This document shows positions 1 through 6,455 of a stretch of 64,000 nucleotides of DNA, piece by piece. The translations under genes were made by a program, and so were the position numbers. This stretch comes from CALMKX01 sp036274895 (GTDB lineage Bacteria; Acidobacteriota; Thermoanaerobaculia; Multivoradales; SZUA-115): contig DASUEU010000082.1 of NCBI GenBank assembly GCA_036274895.1, positions 1 to 64,000 on the forward strand, read 5' to 3'. Within the stretch, counting starts at the first letter, position 1; every line of letters begins with the position of its first letter. A model generated the notes under the pieces. It was not told the origin of the DNA. It ran no database searches and worked only from the letters and a program-made list of their open reading frames with translations.

Positions 1-1252
1 AGGCGGCGATGGCGAGGAAGACCAGGTTCTGGGTGCGGCGGCTCCGCGGCAGCCAGGCCCCGGCGGTGCCCGCCGGGCTGCGGTCGAGCCACGGCCACGC
101 GGTGAGCACGGCCAGGATCAGGCCCGGCAGGATCACGCCACCGAGGAAGGCCCCGTTCACCGTGAATCCGCCGACCGTGAACGTGGTGTCGGTGACGATC
201 TCCTGGAGCCACAGGAAGTACCAGGGTGCCTTGGCCGGGTTGGGGGTGACGAGCGCGTTGGCCGCTTCCTCGAGGGGCGAGCGGATGAAGGAGGCGAGGA
301 CGCTGATCACCGCGAACGTGCCGAGCACCGCGACGGCCGCGCGGCGGACGAGGTCGGGCACCGAGTTGACGGTGAGGTCGCGCGCCTCGAGGCTCGCGGC
401 GCGGACGGTGGGAGCGGTGCCGCGGGCCACGCCCAGAAGGGTGTAGGTCTTCGTCTTCGAGGGCGGAGGCTCGACCCGCCGGGCCTCGCGCGCAACGCGG
501 TCGGCGGAAGCCAACCCGCCGTCCTTGCGGATGCGCCACATGTGGTACGCGAAGAAAACTCCGAGCAGCCCCGGCAGGAAGAGAACGTGGAGGACGTAGA
601 AGCGGATCAGCGTCGGCTGCTCGATCGCCCGTCCGCCGATCAGGAGCTCGCGGATCGCCGGTCCGATCGCCGGGACCGAGGACGCGATGTTCGTCCCGAC
701 GGTCACCGCCCAGAAGGCGAGCTGGTCCCACGGAAGGAGGTAGCCGGTGAAGGAGAGAAAGAGCGTCGAGAGCAGCATCGCGATCCCGAGCACCCAGTTC
801 CACTGCCTCCTCTGCCCGCCCCCGAGCGCGTTCTTGTAGGCGCCGGTCAGGAAGACCCGTACGAGGTGGAGCGCCACCGCGATCACCATTCCGTGAGCCG
901 AGAGCCGGTGGACGGCGCGGATCCACGAGCCGAAGGTGACGACGAACTCGATGTCCTTGACGGAGGCGTACGCCCGCTCGACGGAGGGGATGTAGAGGAA
1001 GAGAAGAGGAATGCCGGAGACGACGAGGAGCAGCAGGAGCGCGGCCGACACCGTTCCGAGCCAGAACGAGTAGCTCCACGCGAGCGAGGCCCGATAGCTC
1101 TTCGCCGGGAACCAGTGGAGGAGGAAGTTCGAGACCACCGCGTCCCCGGACTCGCGGTCCGAGCGGGGCCGGAAGGTCCAGAAGCGCTGGGGGCGCACCC
1201 CGGGGGCGCTAGGCGGCGTAGCGGGTTCGGGTCTAGTTTCCGGAAGGGCCAT
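1..1252 (-). CDS. Cytochrome b (b6 plus subunit IV type fusion), C-terminus off the left edge
   Basis: Membrane subunit of a bc1/b6f-type quinol oxidising complex; 417 residues are visible. Both haem-ligand pairs are present: His115/His129 (VHRLSAH, ALHLVRVFLTG) and His222/His237 (RFYVLHVLF, YHMWRIRKDG). Spacings are 14 and 15, and the 15 is the b6-type value. GYLLPWDQ at 170-177 matches the b6 quinone-site region. After a basic linker (about 240-300) a subunit-IV-like half begins, with PNPAKAPWYF at 337-346 in the place of the classical PEWY motif. The ATG at 1252 has a GAGGAG 9 nt upstream. It lies 117 bp downstream of the Rieske gene, and that gap holds two perfect hairpins. It uses CTC and GCG more than neighbouring genes. 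Confidence 0.93.
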   Translation of the reverse strand, partial: MALPETRPEPATPPSAPGVRPQRFWTFRPRSDRESGDAVVSNFLLHWFPAKSYRASLAWSYSFWLGTVSAALLLLLVVSGIPLLFLYIPSVERAYASVKDIEFVVTFGSWIRAVHRLSAHGMVIAVALHLVRVFLTGAYKNALGGGQRRQWNWVLGIAMLLSTLFLSFTGYLLPWDQLAFWAVTVGTNIASSVPAIGPAIRELLIGGRAIEQPTLIRFYVLHVLFLPGLLGVFFAYHMWRIRKDGGLASADRVAREARRVEPPPSKTKTYTLLGVARGTAPTVRAASLEARDLTVNSVPDLVRRAAVAVLGTFAVISVLASFIRSPLEEAANALVTPNPAKAPWYFLWLQEIVTDTTFTVGGFTVNGAFLGGVILPGLILAVLTAWPWLDRSPAGTAGAWLPRSRRTQNLVFLAIAA

Positions 1253-1276
1253 GGCACGCCGCTCCTCTTCTCGTAG

Positions 1277-1298
1277 GGGCAGGCCCCCGTGCCTGCCC
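1277..1298. repeat. Short perfect hairpin in the Rieske-cytochrome b gap (copy A)
   Basis: The arms gggcaggc (1277-1284) and gcctgccc (1291-1298) are perfectly complementary around a 6-nt loop. With the hairpin at 1319-1342 it fills most of the gap between the Rieske stop and the cytochrome b start. The look is that of a dispersed REP-like palindrome; no T-run follows on either strand, so a simple intrinsic terminator is unlikely. Confidence 0.6.
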
Positions 1299-1318
1299 TG
1301 GGGTGCGCTTGCCGCCCG

Positions 1319-1342
1319 GGGGCAACCACGGGGGGTTGCCCC
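1319..1342. repeat. Short perfect hairpin in the Rieske-cytochrome b gap (copy B)
   Basis: The arms ggggcaacc (1319-1327) and ggttgcccc (1334-1342) are perfectly complementary around a 6-nt loop. It is the second palindrome in the gap and sits 23 bp before the Rieske stop codon on the map. It could act in the operon mRNA as a processing or stability element. Whether it recurs in the genome cannot be seen here. Confidence 0.6.
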
Positions 1343-1369
1343 TGCGGTTTCTGGGGCCGAGGGTCCTCA

Positions 1370-1876
1370 TCACGCCACCGTCAGGCGGAAGTCACGCTCG
1401 ACCTGATCCGCCAGATCGACCACCAACTGGCCGTCGTCGGGCGCAACGGTGAGGCGGTACCAGGCGAGGGGCTGGGGGGCGGGGCCGGAGACGTTCGAGC
1501 CGTCCCCGGAGTACTCCGAGCCGTGACAGGGGCAGAGGAAGCGGTGGGTGAGGCGCAGCTCGGCGCCCCCCACCTCGCGGGACTCTGGACGCGGCAGGGC
1601 CTCGGCCCGGACGGTGCAGCCCAGGTGGGTGCACACCGCCGAGATGGCGTGGAAGGTGTTGCCCTCCCGGAACACGAAGAGGCGCTCGTCCGGCAGGTAC
1701 TTGATGCCGTCCGGGAACTCCGCGACCAGGCCCAGCTTGACCGTGGTCGGGGCGTCGTAGGAGACGTTCGGCACCAGCGAGCGCAGCGAGGCGACGGTCT
1801 GCCCGGCGAGCGCCACGATGCCGGCGCCGGTGCCCAGCTTGAGCAGCAGCTCGCGACGATCAGTCCCTTGCTTCAT
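1370..1876 (-). CDS. Rieske [2Fe-2S] protein of the cytochrome bc complex
   Basis: Carries electrons from quinol at cytochrome b to a c-type cytochrome. It is 168 residues. The N-terminus has an RRELLLKLG stretch before a hydrophobic anchor (about 12-30), compatible with a Tat-exported, membrane-anchored Rieske protein. Cluster boxes are CTHLGC at 82-87 and CPCHGS at 115-120, giving ligands Cys82, His84, Cys115 and His118, with Cys87 and Cys117 as the disulfide pair. Its ATG overlaps the end of the upstream flavoprotein gene by 17 bp, so the two are translationally coupled. The cytochrome b gene follows after a hairpin-containing gap. Confidence 0.95.
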   Translation of the reverse strand: MKQGTDRRELLLKLGTGAGIVALAGQTVASLRSLVPNVSYDAPTTVKLGLVAEFPDGIKYLPDERLFVFREGNTFHAISAVCTHLGCTVRAEALPRPESREVGGAELRLTHRFLCPCHGSEYSGDGSNVSGPAPQPLAWYRLTVAPDDGQLVVDLADQVERDFRLTVA

Positions 1877-3806
1877 CGTTCCTCCAGTTCTCGACGATGG
1901 TGAATCGCTCCATGGTCATCGCGTCCGTCGGGCAGCGGATGGCGCACAGGCCGCAGCGGATGCAGCGCTCGTCGTCCTTGAGCATGGCCGCGAGCGGCAG
2001 GCTGCCGGCCTCGGCGCTGGCCGCGAGGGCCCGCCTCTCCTCTTCGGCCAGGTCCAGGTCCTCGAACGGGACCAGGGCCAGGCAATGCTCCGGGCAGATG
2101 TCGACGCAGCGGTTGCACAGCACGCAGGCGTCGGGGTCGTAGATGGTCTGGACGTGGCAGATCAGGCAGCGGGCGGCCTGGGCGAGGGCGGCCTCGCGGT
2201 CGTAGCCGCTCTCGACCTCGGCGATGCCGGTACGGCGGCCGAGGTCGAGGGTGGGCGGCGCCTGGCGGTCGAGCACCTCGAAGCCGGCGACCATGCGGTA
2301 GGTGGCGGTGGGTAGCTTCTCAACCTCGAGGTCGAAGGCGAAGGCCGCCCGGCGTCGCGACAGGTGCTCGTGGATCGAGCGGGCGGCGCGCTTTCCGTTG
2401 GCGATCGCCTCGATCAGGTTGCGGGGGCCGAAGGCGACGTCGCCGCCGGCGTAGATCCCGGGCGCCGAGGTGGCGAGAGTCTCCGGATCGACCCGCACGA
2501 TGCCGCCGGGGGTCAGCTCGACGCCGTCCTCGGGCCTCAAGAATGAGAGGTCCGGGCGCTGGCCGATGGCCAGGATGCAGCTGTCGGCCTCGATCCGGGT
2601 CAGCTCGGCGTCGTCGTAGCTCGGCGCGAAGCGGCCGGCCTGGTCGAAGACCCCGATCACCTTGCGCAGCACCACCTGCCGGAGGTGGCCGTTGCCCTCG
2701 AAGCGGGCGGGCCCCAGGCGGGTCAGGAAGCGAACTCCCTCCTTCTGGGCCTCCTCGAACTCCTCGTGGCCCTGGGTGGTGGCCAGCACCGGCATCTCAT
2801 CGAAGGTCTCGAGGGAGGCGATGGTGACTTCGGTGGCGCCTCCCCGCAGGGCGGCGCGGGCCGAGTCGAGGGCCTCCTTCAGGCGAGCGTCGGCCTCCTC
2901 GCCCAGCTCCCCCAGCCCCTGGGCCTCCTCGCGTCCGAGGCGCAGGGCGGTCCGGGCGGCGTCGAAGGCCACGAAGCCGCCGCCGATCACCACCACCCGC
3001 TTGCCGAGGTCGAGACGGTAGCCGCGGTTGACGTTGAGCAGGAAGTCGACCGCCTTGACCACCCCGTCGAGCTCGGCACCGGGAACGTTGAGGTCGCGGC
3101 CCTTGCCCACGCCCACGGCGAGGAAGACCGCCTCGAAGCCCTCCGCTCTGAGCTCGGCCAGGCCATAGCCGGGAGCGAGGCCGACGCCCTGCCGTAGCTC
3201 GACGCCCAGGGCCAGGATGCGCTCGATCTCGGATTGGATCAGGCTGCGGGGCAGACGGTACTCCGGAATGCCGAAGCGCATCATGCCGCCCGGCTCGGCT
3301 GCGGCGTCGAGCACGGTGACGGCGTAGCCCTGGCGGGCGAGATCGTGGGCCGCCGCCATGCCGGCGGGGCCAGCCCCCACCACCGCTACCTTGCGGGCGC
3401 GGCCTGGCAGGGCGGCAGGGCCCGGGTCGCCCAGGGGCAGAATCGGCAGGTGGCTGCGGTAGCGGTTACCCTCGGCGAGAGGCGAGGTGAGGAGCGAGTC
3501 CTGGGTGCCCGGGCGGATCGACTCGACGCCGTAGCTCTCGCAGACGTAGCGTTTCAGGGCGCGGATGGCCACCGGAGCGTCGATCGCTCCTCGCCGGCAG
3601 GCGTCCTCACAGGGAGCAGCGCAGACCCGGCCGCACACCGAAGCGAAAGGGTTGGGGGCGCGGGCGACCCGGTAGGCCTCCTCTTCCTGGCCCTCGGCGA
3701 TCAGCTGGACGTAGCGGCCGGCGTCGGTCGCGACCGGGCAACCGGTCTGGCACTTCACCTGCGCCTGCCAATGGACGAGGTCGGGGAGGCGGGTGGTGAT
3801 GCTCAT
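1860..3806 (-). CDS. GltD-like FAD/NAD(P) iron-sulfur oxidoreductase fused to a ferredoxin domain
   Basis: Protein of 648 residues. The N-terminus has the Fer4_20-type cysteine pattern seen in glutamate synthase small subunits: Cys19, Cys23, then CGRVC..C...C at 58-70. A FAD site follows (GAGPAG, 144-149), then a second Rossmann site (GGG at 275-277), where a Phe stands in the place of the usual Asn of GGGN. The last roughly 90 residues hold CLIC, CVLCNRCVDICP and CIRCGLCAIRCP, that is, two ferredoxin-type [4Fe-4S] clusters. It is the first gene of the Rieske/cytochrome b operon. No gltB is next to it, so electron transfer between NAD(P)H, ferredoxin and the quinol complex is a better guess than glutamate synthesis. 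I chose the ATG at 3806 because the family N-terminus begins there. Confidence 0.85.
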   Translation of the reverse strand: MSITTRLPDLVHWQAQVKCQTGCPVATDAGRYVQLIAEGQEEEAYRVARAPNPFASVCGRVCAAPCEDACRRGAIDAPVAIRALKRYVCESYGVESIRPGTQDSLLTSPLAEGNRYRSHLPILPLGDPGPAALPGRARKVAVVGAGPAGMAAAHDLARQGYAVTVLDAAAEPGGMMRFGIPEYRLPRSLIQSEIERILALGVELRQGVGLAPGYGLAELRAEGFEAVFLAVGVGKGRDLNVPGAELDGVVKAVDFLLNVNRGYRLDLGKRVVVIGGGFVAFDAARTALRLGREEAQGLGELGEEADARLKEALDSARAALRGGATEVTIASLETFDEMPVLATTQGHEEFEEAQKEGVRFLTRLGPARFEGNGHLRQVVLRKVIGVFDQAGRFAPSYDDAELTRIEADSCILAIGQRPDLSFLRPEDGVELTPGGIVRVDPETLATSAPGIYAGGDVAFGPRNLIEAIANGKRAARSIHEHLSRRRAAFAFDLEVEKLPTATYRMVAGFEVLDRQAPPTLDLGRRTGIAEVESGYDREAALAQAARCLICHVQTIYDPDACVLCNRCVDICPEHCLALVPFEDLDLAEEERRALAASAEAGSLPLAAMLKDDERCIRCGLCAIRCPTDAMTMERFTIVENWRNDEARD

Positions 3807-3842
3807 GGTGAGGCCAGCTTCCCGCCGATCGCGACCGCTCGG

Positions 3843-3858
3843 TATGACGGCGGTCATA
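3843..3858. promoter_or_regulatory. Crp/Fnr-family operator
   Basis: A perfect palindrome, TATGAC-ggcg-GTCATA, lies in the 104-bp divergent gap. It contains TGA-N6-TCA, the core geometry shared by Crp (TGTGA-N6-TCACA) and Fnr (TTGAT-N4-ATCAA) sites. Centred at 3850.5, it would sit near -41.5 for a start at about 3892, with a weak -10 (cacact, 3880-3885), which is an activator position for the hemerythrin gene. For the minus-strand operon the same geometry would leave almost no leader. A Crp/Fnr regulator is encoded about 0.9 kb away. Confidence 0.6.
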
Positions 3859-3910
3859 GCTGGGGAAGAAAGTTGGTCCCACACTGGACGGCGTCGCACG
3901 AGGAGGGGCC

Positions 3911-4606
3911 ATGAGCGAGCCGCCGCCGACAACCCTGGTCTGCCACTCCCTGCCGCCCGCCGAGCGCAATCCCGCCGTGCTCGCCGCCTTCGACCGCCTG
4001 GCCGCCTACGAGAGCTTCCACCTGGCGAGCGACCACTCCCAGGCGCCCCTGCTCGCCCTGCTGCGGCAGGAGCGGCCCGGGCTCTTCGAGTGGTGTCCGT
4101 TCGAGGAGGGGCCACCACTGTGGCGCACCGAAATCGTCCGCCGCCCCGCCGCCCTGGCCTTGCGGGAGGTGAGCGAAGCCCTCTCCTGGGACCACGACCG
4201 CCTCGACCTGCTCGAGGAGGCGGCCCAGGCCGCCCGCGATGCCGGGCAGCCGGAGCGCGCCGCCGAGCTCTTCCACCGCTTCACGGCGGGCCTGCGCCGC
4301 CACCAGGACTGCGAGGGGGCGATCCTCTTCCCCGAGTTCGATCGCCTCTGTGGCCTCCAACCCGACGACGGCCCGACGGCGATCCTGCGCCTCGAGCACC
4401 GCCGGATCGAGGGGCTGCTGGGGAAGCTCGAGCGGAGCGCCGGCGCATCGGCCGAGACGTTCGAGCCGCTGCGGCGGGAGCTGCGCCACCTGCTCGGCCT
4501 GCACCACGGCAAGGAGGAGCAGCTGATCTTCCCCACCCTCGATCGGCTGCTGCCCCCGGAAGGACGCGACGAGCTGGTCTATCGCGTGCAGGCGTATCGG
4601 CGGTAG
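3911..4606 (+). CDS. DUF2249-hemerythrin domain protein
   Basis: Cytoplasmic protein of 231 residues. Residues about 10-80 match DUF2249 (HSLPPAERNP, then FHLASDHSQAPL and FEWCPFEEGPP). Residues about 90-230 form a hemerythrin-like four-helix domain rich in spaced His/Glu: SWDHDRLDLL, RRHQDCEGAILFPEF, LEHRRIEGLL and LHHGKEEQLIFP, enough for a di-iron site. Such proteins bind O2 or NO, or handle iron under nitrosative stress; the ligand here is unknown. GAGGAGG precedes the ATG. It is divergent from the respiratory operon and is the likely target of the palindrome at 3843-3858. Its last nine codons are duplicated at 4716-4745. Confidence 0.88.
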   Translation: MSEPPPTTLVCHSLPPAERNPAVLAAFDRLAAYESFHLASDHSQAPLLALLRQERPGLFEWCPFEEGPPLWRTEIVRRPAALALREVSEALSWDHDRLDLLEEAAQAARDAGQPERAAELFHRFTAGLRRHQDCEGAILFPEFDRLCGLQPDDGPTAILRLEHRRIEGLLGKLERSAGASAETFEPLRRELRHLLGLHHGKEEQLIFPTLDRLLPPEGRDELVYRVQAYRR

Positions 4607-4607
4607 C
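4578..4607 (+). repeat. 30-bp direct repeat, copy 1
   Basis: This stretch includes the last nine codons and stop of the hemerythrin gene. It recurs at 4716-4745 with 28 of 30 positions identical. The two copies bracket the twin-hairpin element. Confidence 0.85.
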
Positions 4608-4622
4608 TTAGCCTGTCCAGAA

Positions 4623-4714
4623 CGTAGGCTGGGTTAGGCCCGCAAGGGCCGTAACCCAGCTCCCGGGCGCCCGCGAAAGCTGGGTTACGCCGCGAGCGGC
4701 TAACCCAGCCTACG
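4623..4714. repeat. Twin-hairpin palindromic element (REP/BIME-like)
   Basis: Outer arms cgtaggctgggttag (4623-4637) and its exact complement (4700-4714) enclose inner arms at 4651-4661 and 4678-4688. Each half also folds alone. Hairpin 1 (4628-4660) has 9 bp, a one-base bulge, 5 bp and a GCAA tetraloop. Hairpin 2 (4679-4709) has 9 bp, a one-base bulge, 4 bp and a 4-nt loop. The element lies between the hemerythrin and crp-like genes and is bracketed by the 30-bp direct repeats. Confidence 0.85.
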
Positions 4715-4715
4715 A

Positions 4716-4745
4716 TCTATCGGGTGCAGGCGTATCGGGGGTAGC
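4716..4745 (+). repeat. 30-bp direct repeat, copy 2
   Basis: Non-coding copy of 4578-4607 with two C-to-G differences. It ends 5 bp before the -10-like hexamer of the Crp/Fnr gene. It reads as a relic of duplication that accompanied arrival of the palindromic element. Confidence 0.85.
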
Positions 4746-4750
4746 GGCGC

Positions 4751-4756
4751 TATCAT
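4751..4756 (+). promoter_or_regulatory. -10-like TATCAT immediately before the Crp/Fnr start codon
   Basis: Only six bases separate this hexamer from the GTG at 4763, and no Shine-Dalgarno is present. Transcription would therefore begin at or next to the start codon, giving a leaderless mRNA. No clear -35 is visible. Confidence 0.45.
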
Positions 4757-4762
4757 TCCCCC

Positions 4763-5452
4763 GTGTCCTTCCCCATCGAAGCGGTGCTGCGGGTCAACCC
4801 GCTCTACCGGAGTCTGTCCGAGAAGGACCGCAAGCGCTTGGCCGAGGCGGCTCAGCTGCGCTCCTTCGCCCGTGGCGAGACCCTCTTCGCCGAGGGCGAT
4901 CCCTCCGAGCTCCTCCACACCATCGTCGACGGGCGGGTGAAGCTGGTGAAGGTGCTGCCCATCGGCCGCGAGGTGATCCTCGAGATCCTGGGGCCAGGAG
5001 ACCCGGTGGGTGCGATCGCCGCCTTGCAGTCCCGGCCCTACCCGGCCACCGCCGTAGCCATCGAGCCGGCGAGCTGCATCCTGATCCGCAGCGCCGCCTT
5101 CTTCCACCTGATCGAGACCTGTCCGTCGCTGGTGCGGGGCCTGCTGGTCGGCCTCTCGTTCCGGCTGATCCAGCTCACCCAACGCATCGCCGAGGTCTCG
5201 GGCAGCCGCGTGGAGGTGCGCTTCGCCCGCCTCTTCGCCAAGCTCGCCGAGCGCATGGGGGAGCCCCGCGAGACGGGCGTCTTCATCCCCATCTCGCTCT
5301 CCCGCCAGGACCTCGCCGACTTGACCGGTACCACCATCGAGACGGCGATCCGCATCATGAGCCGCTGGGCCAAGGAAGGGCGGGTGCTGACCGAGAAGGA
5401 AGGCTTCCTGGTGCCGGACGTGGAAGCCCTGGCGGCGATGGAGGAGGGCTGA
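4763..5452 (+). CDS. Crp/Fnr-family transcriptional regulator
   Basis: Regulator of 229 residues. It has an N-terminal cyclic-nucleotide-binding beta-roll (about 15-125), a dimer helix (about 130-155) and a C-terminal winged HTH. The recognition helix in SRQDLADLTGTTIETAIR keeps the Glu and Arg that read the TGA core of Crp/Fnr sites, with Ile where Fnr has Ser. It has no N-terminal cysteine cluster, so it is not an oxygen-sensing [4Fe-4S] Fnr. The ligand is unknown; the adjoining hemerythrin and respiratory genes suggest a Dnr/NnrR-like role. The palindrome at 3843-3858 is the obvious candidate operator. It starts with GTG and is probably leaderless. Confidence 0.92.
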   Translation: MSFPIEAVLRVNPLYRSLSEKDRKRLAEAAQLRSFARGETLFAEGDPSELLHTIVDGRVKLVKVLPIGREVILEILGPGDPVGAIAALQSRPYPATAVAIEPASCILIRSAAFFHLIETCPSLVRGLLVGLSFRLIQLTQRIAEVSGSRVEVRFARLFAKLAERMGEPRETGVFIPISLSRQDLADLTGTTIETAIRIMSRWAKEGRVLTEKEGFLVPDVEALAAMEEG

Positions 5453-5455
5453 GGC

Positions 5456-5470
5456 TGGCATAGAATGCCA
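5456..5470. promoter_or_regulatory. -10-like TAGAAT inside a small inverted repeat
   Basis: The arms tggcat (5456-5461) and atgcca (5465-5470) flank three bases. The hexamer TAGAAT (5461-5466) sits in the centre, 8 nt before the ATG at 5475, with no Shine-Dalgarno. It looks like a leaderless promoter whose symmetry could be an operator or chance. Confidence 0.4.
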
Positions 5471-5474
5471 CCCC

Positions 5475-6455
5475 ATGCTGCATCGCCCTGCCCGCCTCCT
5501 CGCCCTCGCCGCCGCTCTCCTCGCCACTTCCGCCTTCGCCCAGGAGCCCGCTCCCCGCGCCACTCCCAGCTGCGGTGGCGGCCTGCGCTATGACGACGGC
5601 AGCTTCGAGGGCACGGTGTCGGTGGCGGGCCTCTCGACCCTCGACGCAGTGATGGCGGTGGAGATCCCCGCCGCCACGCCCAAGCTCGACCAGCTCTGCG
5701 TTTGCTGGACGCGCCGGGGCGGCAGCCCCAACGTCTCCTTCGACCTGGTCTACTACCGCGCCAACGGCGCGGGCGGCGGCCCGGGCGACCTGATCGGCGG
5801 CCTCGGCGGCCTCACCGCCCCGAACGTCCCCCTCTACCCCGCCACCGCCTTCTACAGCTTCAACGTCGCTCCCCTGGGCGTGACTCTACCGGCCGGCAAG
5901 GTCTTCCTGGGCGCCTCGTGGGATCCCACCGCCCAGGCCCAGGCCTACCTCTGCGGCGACGAGAACGGCACCCACCCCCGCCAGACTTTCTACTCCGCCG
6001 ACCTGGGCGTGAGCTGGGCGGACCTGGGTGAGCTCTACCCGAACCTCGACGCCCTCGGCCTGCGGGCCGACCTCGCCGCCGGCACGGGCGGGGGCGGCTT
6101 CACCTGCGTGGCGGACGAACGCACCCTCTGCCTGTCCGGCGGCCGCTTCCAGGTGCGCGTGGACTGGCGCACCGGCCAGGGCCAGACCGGCCAGGGCCGG
6201 GTGGTGCCGGGGGCTTCGAACGACTCCGGGCTGTTCTGGTTCTTCGCCGCGGACAACTGGGAGCTGCTGATCAAGGTGCTCGACGCCTGCGCCTTGAACG
6301 ACCGCTTCTGGGTCTTCTTCGCCGCGCTGACCAACGTAGAGTTCACGCTCACCGTCACGGACTCTCAGACTGGCCAGAGCAAGCAATACGTCAACCCGCT
6401 CAACGTCACCGCCCCGACCACCACCGACACTACCGCCCTGCCGGTGTGCTCCTGA
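5475..6455 (+). CDS. Secreted protein with a C-terminal beta domain of unknown function
   Basis: 326 residues with a signal peptide (MLHRPARLLALAAALLATSAFA, written here as residues 1-22) and cleavage after AFA. The middle (about 30-205) is a beta-rich region beginning YDDGSFEG, with several cysteines. The C-terminal part (about 220-310) carries RFQVRVDWR, WFFAADNWELLIKVLDACA and FWVFFAALTNVEFTLTV, a module I associate with many extracellular Acidobacteriota proteins. No catalytic motif is visible. The function is probably cell-surface or extracellular, otherwise unknown. The 3' end overlaps the convergent MFS gene by 26 bp. Confidence 0.8.
   Translation: MLHRPARLLALAAALLATSAFAQEPAPRATPSCGGGLRYDDGSFEGTVSVAGLSTLDAVMAVEIPAATPKLDQLCVCWTRRGGSPNVSFDLVYYRANGAGGGPGDLIGGLGGLTAPNVPLYPATAFYSFNVAPLGVTLPAGKVFLGASWDPTAQAQAYLCGDENGTHPRQTFYSADLGVSWADLGELYPNLDALGLRADLAAGTGGGGFTCVADERTLCLSGGRFQVRVDWRTGQGQTGQGRVVPGASNDSGLFWFFAADNWELLIKVLDACALNDRFWVFFAALTNVEFTLTVTDSQTGQSKQYVNPLNVTAPTTTDTTALPVCS

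Noticed and set aside
1860..3806. Naming the flavoprotein gltD
   Set aside because: It has an extra ferredoxin domain, lacks the usual GGGN Asn, and has no gltB beside it but a Rieske/cytochrome b pair.
4763..5452. Oxygen-sensing Fnr with an iron-sulfur cluster
   Set aside because: No N-terminal Cys cluster; the two Cys residues are not in the Fnr positions.
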